This document shows positions 1 to 5,572 of a stretch of DNA of 5,912 nucleotides, piece by piece (position 1 is the first letter of the stretch; every line of letters begins with the position of its first letter). Origin of the DNA: Thermoleophilia bacterium. GTDB lineage: Bacteria; Actinomycetota; Thermoleophilia; Gaiellales; Gaiellaceae. Location of the stretch: contig JACVSB010000121.1 of assembly GCA_014534155.1 (NCBI GenBank), positions 1 through 5,912 on the forward strand, in the 5' to 3' direction. A program made the translations under genes and the position numbers. Under the pieces are notes generated by a model that was given only the letters and a program-made list of their open reading frames with translations, was not told the origin of the DNA and searched no databases.

Positions 1-463
1 CCTCCCCCTCGTCCACCGCCCCCTCGAAGCCACAGCCGAACCCGCCCGACATCCTGACCGTCGAGGGCAAGACCTCCCCCCCCGCTCTCGCAAGCACCCG
101 ACGCGCGATCGCGAGGCCCTGCTCCACGCTCGCGTTCGCGTTCCGGCGCCCGAACGAATCCGTCGCGGCGACGTTCACGTGGACCCGTTCGAGCGCGCAG
201 GCGCGGAGACGGTCGTAGCCGCGTTCGTTGAGAACGAGGCCTGCGTACTCGGTCTCCGCCCGCCGGTCGATCCCCGCCACGACGTCCTCGGCACCGGCCA
301 TCGCGGGCACGCGCTCGGCGCTCACGAAGCTGACCGCCTCGATACGCGGCACGCCCGCCGACGCCAGCCGGTTCACGAGCTCCGCGCGCACGGGCGGCGG
401 AAGCTGCGTGGCCTCGTTCTGGAGCCCGTCGCGGGCCCCGACGTCGCAGACGGTCACCGGCAC
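1..463 (-). CDS. Hydroxymethylglutaryl-CoA lyase family protein (partial, 3' end outside window)
   Basis: The visible part is the first 154 residues of a protein whose family is usually about 300 residues long. Enzymes of this family split HMG-CoA into acetoacetate and acetyl-CoA, in leucine breakdown, using a divalent metal in a TIM-barrel active site. Seen directly: the family signature VGARDGLQNE at residues 8-17 (metal and catalytic R11 and D12), IEAVSFVS at 41-48 (E42 matches the catalytic Glu of human HMGCL), LVLNERGY at 76-83, DSFGRRNAN at 102-110 and FGCGFEG at 142-148, where most relatives have FGCPFEG. The GTG start is chosen because it begins just before the signature and sits 6 nt behind a TATCCT box. 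Eight G in a row (positions 76-83) lie in the reading frame, but the frame is intact on both sides. It diverges from the cyclodeaminase-family gene across 18 bp. A related acyl-CoA lyase of the same superfamily is the main alternative. Confidence 0.85.
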   Translation of the reverse strand, partial: MPVTVCDVGARDGLQNEATQLPPPVRAELVNRLASAGVPRIEAVSFVSAERVPAMAGAEDVVAGIDRRAETEYAGLVLNERGYDRLRACALERVHVNVAATDSFGRRNANASVEQGLAIARRVLARAGGEVLPSTVRMSGGFGCGFEGAVDEGE

Positions 464-481
464 GGCTCTAGGATACGAGCG
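464..481. promoter_or_regulatory. Divergent promoter region with two overlapping -10 boxes
   Basis: This 18-bp gap separates two divergent GTG starts. On the plus strand TAGGAT lies at 469-474, followed by a 7-nt spacer and GTG at 482. On the minus strand TATCCT lies at 475-470, followed by a 6-nt spacer and GTG at 463. Both fit TAnnnT at the distance that would start transcription at or next to the start codon, so both mRNAs would be leaderless. There is no room for a 5' leader or a Shine-Dalgarno site on either side. I see no convincing -35 hexamer, and any -35 would lie inside the opposing gene. The two boxes share positions 470-474, so RNA polymerase should not be able to open both at once. 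The promoter assignment is inferred from sequence only. Confidence 0.65.
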
Positions 482-1444
482 GTGCCGCGCGTCCCCGTCT
501 TCGCCGCCGCGCACCTCGCTGCCGCGCTTCCACCCGGAGACGCCGTCGAGATCGTCCGAGAGGCGTTCCTCGAGCACGCCCGGCGCGCGTGGACGATGCC
601 GCCCAAGGTCTACCTCCCCGCGCCGCCGAACGGCGACTTCCGCGCCATGCCCGCTTCCGGAGCCGGCTTCGCCGTCCTCAAGTGGGTGACCTCCTTCCCC
701 GCCAACCCCGAGCGCCAGCTTCCGACCGTGAGTGGCGTCGTCCTCCTCTCGGACGCTTCCACCGGGGAGCTGCGGGCGATCCTCCCCGCCGCCGCGGTGA
801 CGGCCGTCAGGACGGGAGCGGCCGCCGTCCTCGCCGCGGAGCTTCTGGCCCGGGAGACGGCGAGCCCCGCCGCCGTCGTCGGCTGTGGCGTGAACGGCCG
901 GGCCGTCGCCCGGACGTTCCTTGCCCGGGGACGCCGCGTCCTCCTCTGGGACGTGCAGCGGGAGCAGGCGGAGAACGCACGGGAGGAGCTCGGCGAGGGC
1001 GCCGAGGTCGCCGACGACCTCGCCGACGCGCTGGCCGCGGACGTCGTCGCGACCGTCACCCCGGGCCACGAGATCCTCTTTCCCCCCGGGACGCTCGGCC
1101 CCGGGCAGCACGTGAGCCTGATGGGCGCCGACGGCCCGGGGAAGGCCGAGATCGCAGTCGAGGAGCTCGTCCGCGCACGCGTCGTCTGCGACGACTGGGA
1201 GCAGGCCGGCCACAACGGGGACGTCGCGCACGCGCTCGCCGCCGGGCGCCTGGGGCGCGACGACGTGGCGGAGCTCGGGCGCGTCCTGCAAGGAGAGGAA
1301 GCCGGGCGGCGCGACGAGCGCGAGATCACCGTCTTCGACTCCACCGGTCTCGCGGTCCAGGATCTCGCCGTCGCCGTCGCCGCCTACCGGCGCTACCTGG
1401 AAGACCCGTCCTCGCTCCCGGCCGTCAGCGAGATCGACATCTAG
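482..1444 (+). CDS. Ornithine cyclodeaminase / mu-crystallin / alanine dehydrogenase family protein
   Basis: A 320-residue NAD(P)-dependent protein of the family that includes ornithine cyclodeaminase, archaeal alanine dehydrogenase and ketimine reductases. It is cytosolic and of normal family length. Seen directly: FRAMPA near residue 54 and KWVTSFPANP from K67 (substrate-carboxylate Arg and Lys), AVRTGAAA at 108-115, the Rossmann motif GCGVNG at 134-139, D157 ending the second strand (this favours NAD over NADP), and GADGPGK at 215-221, whose D217 matches the catalytic Asp of ornithine cyclodeaminase. The GTG at 482 is preferred over upstream in-frame starts because anything earlier is antisense to the lyase gene and loses family similarity, and because a TAGGAT box precedes it by 7 nt. 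The exact substrate cannot be read from sequence; alanine, ornithine or a cyclic imine are possible. The divergent lyase suggests amino-acid catabolism. The MscS gene follows after 16 bp. Confidence 0.88.
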   Translation: MPRVPVFAAAHLAAALPPGDAVEIVREAFLEHARRAWTMPPKVYLPAPPNGDFRAMPASGAGFAVLKWVTSFPANPERQLPTVSGVVLLSDASTGELRAILPAAAVTAVRTGAAAVLAAELLARETASPAAVVGCGVNGRAVARTFLARGRRVLLWDVQREQAENAREELGEGAEVADDLADALAADVVATVTPGHEILFPPGTLGPGQHVSLMGADGPGKAEIAVEELVRARVVCDDWEQAGHNGDVAHALAAGRLGRDDVAELGRVLQGEEAGRRDEREITVFDSTGLAVQDLAVAVAAYRRYLEDPSSLPAVSEIDI

Positions 1445-1460
1445 CTACGGTTCGGGCACC

Positions 1461-2300
1461 GTGCTCGAGAGCCTGACCGGCTCCGCCGACCGCGTCGCCT
1501 GGGCGGTCCTGATCGCCCTCGCCGGGCTCGTGTTCTCGCGGCTCATGCGCAGCCTGGCGCGCCGCTGGACGAGCGCCGAGCCGGCGAGCACGGGCGATCT
1601 CACCCGGCTTCGTCGCCGCGAGACGGCCGCCATCCTCGCGTCCACGGCGGTCCGCTACCTCCTCCTCGTCGTCGCGGCCGCCACGGTCGTCTCGATCTTC
1701 GTCGAGGACCGGCTGACGGCTGCTGCGAGCGCGACGCTCGTCGTCCTCGTCCTCGCCTTCTCCGCCCAGCGCCTCTTGCAGGACTTCCTCGCCGGCCTCT
1801 TCATCCTGCTGGAGAACCAGTACGGCGTCGGCGACTTCATCGAGATCGAGCCCTCGAAGTACGCCGGCGTGGTCGAGGAGGTCGGGTTCAGGACGACGGT
1901 CATGCGCGACCTGAACGGCGACGTCTACTTCATCCCGAACGGCCAGATCATGGCGGTCAAGCGCAGCCGCCGGCGCTACCGGACGTTCACGGTCGAGCTC
2001 CTCACGCGCGAGCCGGAGCGAGCGCGGGAGGCCGTGCGCGCGGTCGCGGGTCTCGCGCCCGTGGGCGGGGCGCGCTTCCTGCGTCCGCCGCGGATCGCCG
2101 ACGAGCACGAGCTCGACGAGGGGCTGTGGCGCCTGCTCGTGCAGGCCGACGTCCCGCCGCGGATGGAGTGGCTCGCCGAGGAGTACCTCGTCTCGCAGCT
2201 CAAGCGCCGCCTCGGCGACGACCTCCTCGCCGACCCGATCGCGATGGCGCTGGACGAGGCGGCCGTGAGCCGCTACCGCAGGACGGTCGTCGTCCGTTAG
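1461..2300 (+). CDS. Small-conductance mechanosensitive channel, MscS family
   Basis: A 279-residue inner-membrane protein, close to the length of E. coli MscS (286). Channels of this family open under membrane tension and release solutes during hypo-osmotic shock. Seen directly: three hydrophobic segments (about 11-30, 61-82 and 86-118), then the MscS beta-domain with YGVGDFIEI at 121-129, GVVEEVGFRTT at 136-146, and NGDVYFIPNGQI at 152-163, then a charged alpha/beta C-terminal domain. The TM3 pore helix is atypical: positions usually Gly or Ala carry V, L and T, and R104 replaces the hinge glycine by ungapped alignment. The GTG start gives a short N-terminus before TM1. No Shine-Dalgarno is visible. 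TACGGT at 1446-1451 lies 9 nt upstream, longer than the other boxes here, so the gene may instead be read through from the upstream gene 16 bp away. The stop codon lies inside the left arm of the inverted repeat. Confidence 0.93.
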   Translation: MLESLTGSADRVAWAVLIALAGLVFSRLMRSLARRWTSAEPASTGDLTRLRRRETAAILASTAVRYLLLVVAAATVVSIFVEDRLTAAASATLVVLVLAFSAQRLLQDFLAGLFILLENQYGVGDFIEIEPSKYAGVVEEVGFRTTVMRDLNGDVYFIPNGQIMAVKRSRRRYRTFTVELLTREPERAREAVRAVAGLAPVGGARFLRPPRIADEHELDEGLWRLLVQADVPPRMEWLAEEYLVSQLKRRLGDDLLADPIAMALDEAAVSRYRRTVVVR

Positions 2301-2466
2301 CGGCCTGTCCGGGAAACTGCCTGATACCGGGGCACGCGAAAAAACCGCGCGCTGGCCGGGACGCAGGGAGCGCGACTGTGCAGGCGATATGTACGCGACC
2401 GAGGACGCCGCCAGCGCCGGGTTTGCAGCCGCACCCGGCGCGAGAGGGGTTCCGGACAGGCCCCTA
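2298..2466. repeat. 169-bp inverted-repeat element between convergent genes (MITE-like or structured 3' region)
   Basis: The arms GGCCTGTCCGG (2302-2312) and CCGGACAGGCC (2452-2462) are perfect 11-bp inverted repeats. Read outward, each extends to 15 nt with one mismatch: TAG-C-arm on the left and, on the opposite strand, TAG-G-arm on the right. The TAG in each case is the stop codon of the adjacent gene, so both convergent genes end within the arms. Inside are an 8-bp inverted pair (2349-2356 with 2410-2417), a strong 9-bp hairpin (2414-2441) and an A6 run (2339-2344) that stands out in this GC-rich DNA. CCGTTA occurs at 2294-2299 and again at 2468-2473, and might be a target duplication. 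There is no transposase and no credible ORF. It could be a miniature inverted-repeat transposable element, a dispersed palindromic repeat, a folded RNA or a bidirectional terminator. The symmetry is certain, but its identity is not. Confidence 0.6.
2414..2441. terminator. GC-rich hairpin, possible terminator without a U-tract
   Basis: GCGCCGGGT (2414-2422) and ACCCGGCGC (2433-2441) form a perfect 9-bp stem around a 10-nt loop. It lies in the convergent intergenic region, so it could stop transcription from either side. Neither strand has a T-run directly after it, so an intrinsic terminator of the classical kind is not shown. It may simply be an internal stem of the larger inverted-repeat element. 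It shares positions 2414-2417 with the longer-range pair 2349-2356/2410-2417, so the two folds compete. Confidence 0.4.
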
Positions 2467-3210
2467 GCCGTTACCGCGCTCGGCCGGGAGCCCGCGGCCT
2501 GACCAGTCGCTCCAGGACCCGGGGTAGAGCCGCACGCGCTCGTGCCCGGCCCGGACGAGGTCGAGAGCCGTCACGCACGCGGTCACGCCGGACCCGCAGT
2601 AGACCACGACCTCGTCGGTGGGCGCGAACGTGTCGGCGACGGGCTCGCGGCGCGTGTAGGGGACGTTGATCGCCCCGGGGATCCGGCCCGGGACGGGGTC
2701 GATCGGCTCCACCTCCCCGCGGTAGCGCTCCGGTGCGCGGGCGTCCACGAGGACGAGGCCCGGCTCGCGCAGGCGCCGCTCGAGCTCCTCGGCGTCGATC
2801 GTGTCGTCGTGGCGAGGGCGTGGGACGAAGCGCGCCTGCTCCACCGCTTCCTCGCCGGAATGAACCGGCCCGAGCCAGGCGTCGAGCCCGCCGTCGAGGA
2901 CGGCGGCGTCGTCGTGGCCGAAGTGGCGGAGGAGCCACCACAGGCGTGCCGCTCCGCCGCTTCGCCCCTGGTCGTACGCGACCACGAAGACGCCGGCTCC
3001 GATCCCCGCGTGCCCGGCCCAGCGCGCGAAGTGGCCCTCATCCGGGAGCGGGTGGCGCCCTCCGTGGTGCGGCGGTGCCCCGGGGGCCGCGGAGAGCTCG
3101 TGCTCGACGTCGAGGAAGGAGGCGCCCGGGATGTGGCGCTCCAGGTAGAGCTCGCGGCCGCGACCGGGCCGGCCGAGCTCCCAGCGGCAGTCGACGAACT
3201 GGTACCTCAC
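2464..3210 (-). CDS. Sulfurtransferase, 3-mercaptopyruvate type (two rhodanese domains, SseA-like)
   Basis: A 248-residue cytoplasmic protein with two rhodanese domains. Such enzymes move sulfane sulfur from 3-mercaptopyruvate or thiosulfate to an acceptor such as cyanide or a thiol. The N-terminal domain (about 1-115) is the inactive copy: VDCRWELG at 6-13, RHIPGA at 25-30, and YDQG at 79-82 where an active domain would have its Cys loop. The C-terminal domain (about 130-248) has VLVDARAPERYRG at 153-165, GRIPGAINVPY at 175-185 and the active loop CGSGVT from C205, the form typical of mercaptopyruvate sulfurtransferases (thiosulfate types usually have CRKGVT). It ends with the family motif GSWSDW at 231-236. 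It is roughly 20-30 residues shorter than usual because the first N-terminal helix is missing. The GTG start overlaps the upstream TGA by 4 bp, which implies translational coupling to the dehydrogenase gene. Its TAG stop lies in the right arm of the inverted repeat. Confidence 0.88.
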   Translation of the reverse strand: MRYQFVDCRWELGRPGRGRELYLERHIPGASFLDVEHELSAAPGAPPHHGGRHPLPDEGHFARWAGHAGIGAGVFVVAYDQGRSGGAARLWWLLRHFGHDDAAVLDGGLDAWLGPVHSGEEAVEQARFVPRPRHDDTIDAEELERRLREPGLVLVDARAPERYRGEVEPIDPVPGRIPGAINVPYTRREPVADTFAPTDEVVVYCGSGVTACVTALDLVRAGHERVRLYPGSWSDWSGRGLPAERGNG

Positions 3211-4379
3211 GCGACGAGACGGTAGACGGTTCCCGCGAGCGAGACGAGCAGCAGCTCTCCCTGCGCGTCCTCGCCGAAGGAGGAGAGCGCTTCCACCCGG
3301 AAGGGAGCTCGCCGCAGGCCGCGCGCGCGCCCGTTCTCGACACGCAGGCTCCAGACCCTCCCGGAGCAGTAGTCGCCGAAGAAGTAGCGGCCGGCCACGC
3401 GCGGCAGCGCCCGGCCGCGGTAGACGTACCCGCCCGTGATCGAGCACCCTTCCTCGCGCCCGTACACGTGAACGGGCTCGACGAGCCGCCCCGCCGTGTT
3501 CGGCTCCTTCTCTTCGAAGCGGCGATCGCCCTCCCAGACGTCCCAGCCGAAGTTGACGAGCTCGTCCGGTGGGCCGGGAAGCCAGTCCACCTCCTCGCGC
3601 GCGCTCTGGCCGACGTCGGCGATGTAGAGCTCGTCCGTCGCGCGGTCCCAGGAGAAGCGCCAGGGGTTGCGAAGCCCGTAGGCGGCGGTCGTCCACTCCT
3701 CGTTGCCGCCGTCCACGTCCAGCCGGAGGAGCTTGCCGAGCGGCGAACGCAGGTCCTGGGCGCGGTTCTCGGGATCGCCGCCCGCGCCCCCGTCGCCCAT
3801 CCCGACGTACAGGAGCCCGTCCGGCCCGAAGGCGAGCTGGCCGCCGTTGTGGTTCGAGTAGGGCTGGTCGACGGCGAGGAGCTCACGCGCCGTCCCCGCG
3901 GCGACGGCGGTCCCCTCGCTGTTGACGCGAAACTCGACCACGCGCGTGTCCCCGTTGCGGTTCGTGTAGTCGACGTAGAGGCGCCCGTTCTCGGCATAGG
4001 CCGGGTGGAAGGCGAGCGAGAGGAGCCCCTGCTCGCCCCCCGCCCTGACGTCGTCGCGGATGTCGAGGAACGGCCGGGAGCGCAGACGACCGCGGTCGAG
4101 GACGCGCACGAGGCCGCCCTGCTCCACCACGTACACGCGGTTCGGCTCGCCCGGCGCGGCCGTCGCGTCGACGGGAGCCTCGAGACCCGTGACGAGGCGC
4201 TCGAGACGAAGGGGCCCGGCCGGCGCGACCGTTCCGGTCGTGGGCTCGGCGGGCGGTGAGGGGGCCGGCGCGGGGGGCGCGGCGGGAGGCGGTGACGCGC
4301 TCCCGTCCTCCCCGTCGCCGCATCCGGTCGAGGCGACGACGAGCGCGAGGAGGGCGCAGCAGGCCGTCGCGAGGCGCAC
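3207..4379 (-). CDS. PQQ-dependent sugar dehydrogenase family (GSDH) lipoprotein
   Basis: A 390-residue exported beta-propeller protein of the soluble glucose/sorbosone dehydrogenase family, which oxidises aldoses with pyrroloquinoline quinone. The N-terminus is a short signal sequence ending ASTGC; C20 is the likely lipidated Cys, although Ser rather than Leu at -3 makes the lipobox weak. A Pro/Ala-rich linker (about 29-56) follows and should tether the domain outside the membrane. Core motifs: RVYVVEQ 81-87, GEQGLLSLAFHP 115-126, NHNGG 176-180, GMGDGG 193-198, GLRNPWRFS 235-243, GCSITGGYVYRG 311-322 and GDYCSG 335-340. H177, D196, R237 and N238 match His144, Asp163, Arg228 and Asn229 of Acinetobacter soluble glucose dehydrogenase. 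C312 and C338 probably form a disulfide. The start is supported by TACGCT 6 nt upstream. The loop before GLRNPW is short, so activity is unproven. It lies 42 bp behind its paralogue and overlaps the sulfurtransferase gene. Confidence 0.88.
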   Translation of the reverse strand: MRLATACCALLALVVASTGCGDGEDGSASPPPAAPPAPAPSPPAEPTTGTVAPAGPLRLERLVTGLEAPVDATAAPGEPNRVYVVEQGGLVRVLDRGRLRSRPFLDIRDDVRAGGEQGLLSLAFHPAYAENGRLYVDYTNRNGDTRVVEFRVNSEGTAVAAGTARELLAVDQPYSNHNGGQLAFGPDGLLYVGMGDGGAGGDPENRAQDLRSPLGKLLRLDVDGGNEEWTTAAYGLRNPWRFSWDRATDELYIADVGQSAREEVDWLPGPPDELVNFGWDVWEGDRRFEEKEPNTAGRLVEPVHVYGREEGCSITGGYVYRGRALPRVAGRYFFGDYCSGRVWSLRVENGRARGLRRAPFRVEALSSFGEDAQGELLLVSLAGTVYRLVA

Positions 4380-4385
4380 CCGGCC

Positions 4386-4391
4386 AGCGTA
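4386..4391 (-). promoter_or_regulatory. -10 box for the GSDH lipoprotein gene
   Basis: On the minus strand TACGCT lies 6 nt before the GTG at 4379, matching TAnnnT at leaderless spacing. It sits in the 42-bp gap after the upstream paralogue's stop, so this gene may have its own promoter in addition to any read-through. No Shine-Dalgarno and no clear -35 are visible. Confidence 0.5.
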
Positions 4392-4421
4392 CTGACGGCG
4401 CTTCGCGCTCCCGCTCGTGAC

Positions 4422-5507
4422 CTACGCGGGCGCGAGACGGTAGAGCGTGCCGCCGTGCGAGACGAAGAGGAGCTGCCCGTCCGCCCGCTCTCCGAACGAG
4501 GAGAGGTGACCGGGGACGGCCAGGCGGGGATGCGCGCGCCGGTCGGTCGTCCGCCCGTTGCGGCGCACGAAGCTCCAGACCTCGCCCGTGCAGTAGTCGC
4601 CGAAGAAGTAGCGGCCGCGGGCTCCGGCAATCGGCCCGCGGTAGACGTACCCGCCGGTGAGCGAGCAGCGCCCGCCGAAGTGGCCGTACTGCGACACGGG
4701 CGGGACGTAGCGGGTGCGGGCGGCGAGGCGCGTGCCCGGGCTGTAGAGGGCCGAGCCCTCGAAGCGCCGCCAGCCGAAGTTCTCGAGGCCCGGCGCCCCC
4801 GGCCGGAACACGTCCACCTCCTCGCGCGAGCCCTGGCCGACGTCGCCGATCCACATCCGGCCCGTCGCGCGGTCGAAGGAGAAGCGCCACGGGTTTCGCA
4901 GGCCGAGCGCCACGATCCGAACGGCGCCCGTGGCCACGTTCACGCGCAGGAGCTTTCCGAGCCGCGAGCGGCGGCTCTGCGCACGGTTCCCCGGGTCGCC
5001 GGCGGAGCCGCCGTCGCCGGTCGCGACGTACAGGAACCCCCGCGGCCCGAAGGCGAGCCCGCCGCCGTTGTGGTTTGCGTACGGCTGGCGGATCCTGAGC
5101 AGGACGCGTGCCGTGGAACGGAGCGCCCTCGTCCTCTCAGCGTTGACCCGGTACTGGACGACGCGCGTGTCGCCCGCGCGGTCCGTGAAGTTCGCGTACG
5201 CGCGGCGGACCGCCGGGTAGCGCGGATGGAAGACGAACGAGAGGAGGCCGCGCTCGCCGCAGCAGGAGACGGCCGACCGGAGATCGAGGAACGGCGTCGA
5301 GCGCACCCGTCCGGATTGCACGAGCTTCACGAGACCGCGCTGCTCGACGACGTAGATCCGTGCGGGCTCGCTCGGCGTGGACGAGGCGTGCACGGGCTGC
5401 GAGAACCCGCCCGCCACCCGCGCAAGGCGGAGCGCGGCGGACGCCGGGCCGGCGGCCAGTCCGGCGACGGCGACGGCGAGCGAGAGCGCGGCGAGACCCC
5501 GGCCCAT
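4422..5507 (-). CDS. Secreted PQQ-dependent sugar dehydrogenase family (GSDH) protein
   Basis: A 361-residue exported beta-propeller protein, paralogous to its downstream neighbour over the whole catalytic region at roughly half identity by eye. The signal peptide is residues 1-24: a hydrophobic core ending PASA, with cleavage expected before A25. There is no lipobox, so it should be released or periplasmic rather than lipid-anchored. Motifs: RIYVVEQRG 50-58, GERGLLSFVFHP 84-95, NHNGG 145-149, TGDGG 163-167, GLRNPWRFSFD 202-212, CSLTGGYVYRG 281-291 and GDYCTG 303-308. H146, D165, R204 and N205 keep the spacing of the catalytic residues. C281 and C306 match the neighbour's likely disulfide, and C82-C83 is an extra vicinal pair. 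The ATG at 5507 is preferred to the ATG at 5525 because TACCCT lies 7 nt before it, inside the longer reading, and because it gives a cleaner signal peptide. It may act on sugars or only retain the fold. Confidence 0.86.
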   Translation of the reverse strand: MGRGLAALSLAVAVAGLAAGPASAALRLARVAGGFSQPVHASSTPSEPARIYVVEQRGLVKLVQSGRVRSTPFLDLRSAVSCCGERGLLSFVFHPRYPAVRRAYANFTDRAGDTRVVQYRVNAERTRALRSTARVLLRIRQPYANHNGGGLAFGPRGFLYVATGDGGSAGDPGNRAQSRRSRLGKLLRVNVATGAVRIVALGLRNPWRFSFDRATGRMWIGDVGQGSREEVDVFRPGAPGLENFGWRRFEGSALYSPGTRLAARTRYVPPVSQYGHFGGRCSLTGGYVYRGPIAGARGRYFFGDYCTGEVWSFVRRNGRTTDRRAHPRLAVPGHLSSFGERADGQLLFVSHGGTLYRLAPA

Positions 5508-5514
5508 CTCGAGC

Positions 5515-5520
5515 AGGGTA
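5515..5520 (-). promoter_or_regulatory. -10 box for the secreted GSDH gene; decides its start
   Basis: On the minus strand TACCCT lies 7 nt before the ATG at 5507, the same geometry as the other boxes in this window. It overlaps the first codons of the alternative ATG at 5525. If it is the real -10, the upstream ATG is not in the transcript. Confidence 0.5.
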
Positions 5521-5560
5521 CGCATCCCGGCCGGCCCACCGGGCCGCAGCCCGTGGGGAC

Positions 5561-5566
5561 TAGGGT
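5561..5566 (+). promoter_or_regulatory. -10 box for the PhoD-like phosphatase gene
   Basis: TAGGGT is followed by the 6-nt spacer GCGCGC and then GTG at 5573, so a leaderless transcript is expected. The 65-bp gap to the divergent start at 5507 holds this box and the opposing one at 5515-5520 without overlap. I see no clear -35 hexamer. Confidence 0.5.
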
Positions 5567-5572
5567 GCGCGC

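Noticed and set aside
179..481. N-terminal extension of the cyclodeaminase-family protein from an in-frame GTG at 179.
   Set aside because: This stretch is antisense to the HMG-CoA lyase gene, which shows strong motifs there, and family similarity of the plus-strand protein begins only after 482.
2126..2467. A 113-residue plus-strand frame reading from the end of the MscS gene through the inverted-repeat element.
   Set aside because: It starts inside the MscS gene in another frame, is Arg/Pro-rich and shows no motif. I do not consider the element to be coding.
3219..3224. A TACCGT box 8 nt before the sulfurtransferase GTG on the minus strand.
   Set aside because: TAnnnT is frequent by chance, the spacing is longer than at the other boxes, and the 4-bp gene overlap already explains expression. 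An internal promoter remains possible but unsupported.
3211..3696. Upstream in-frame extension of the sulfurtransferase to 3696.
   Set aside because: It reads the dehydrogenase gene out of frame as Arg-rich sequence and has no rhodanese similarity. The GTG at 3210 overlaps the stop in the usual coupled arrangement.
4380..4421. Possible terminator between the two GSDH genes (a short GCGC-GAA-GCGC fold).
   Set aside because: The stem is only a few base pairs and has no T-run, so it is not distinguishable from background in DNA of this GC content.
2733..4630. Very long overlapping frames: 2733-4259 on plus (508 residues) and 3038-4630 on minus (530 residues).
   Set aside because: Both are low-complexity Arg/Ser/Pro/Ala-rich readings of the sulfurtransferase and dehydrogenase genes, whose own frames carry clear family motifs.
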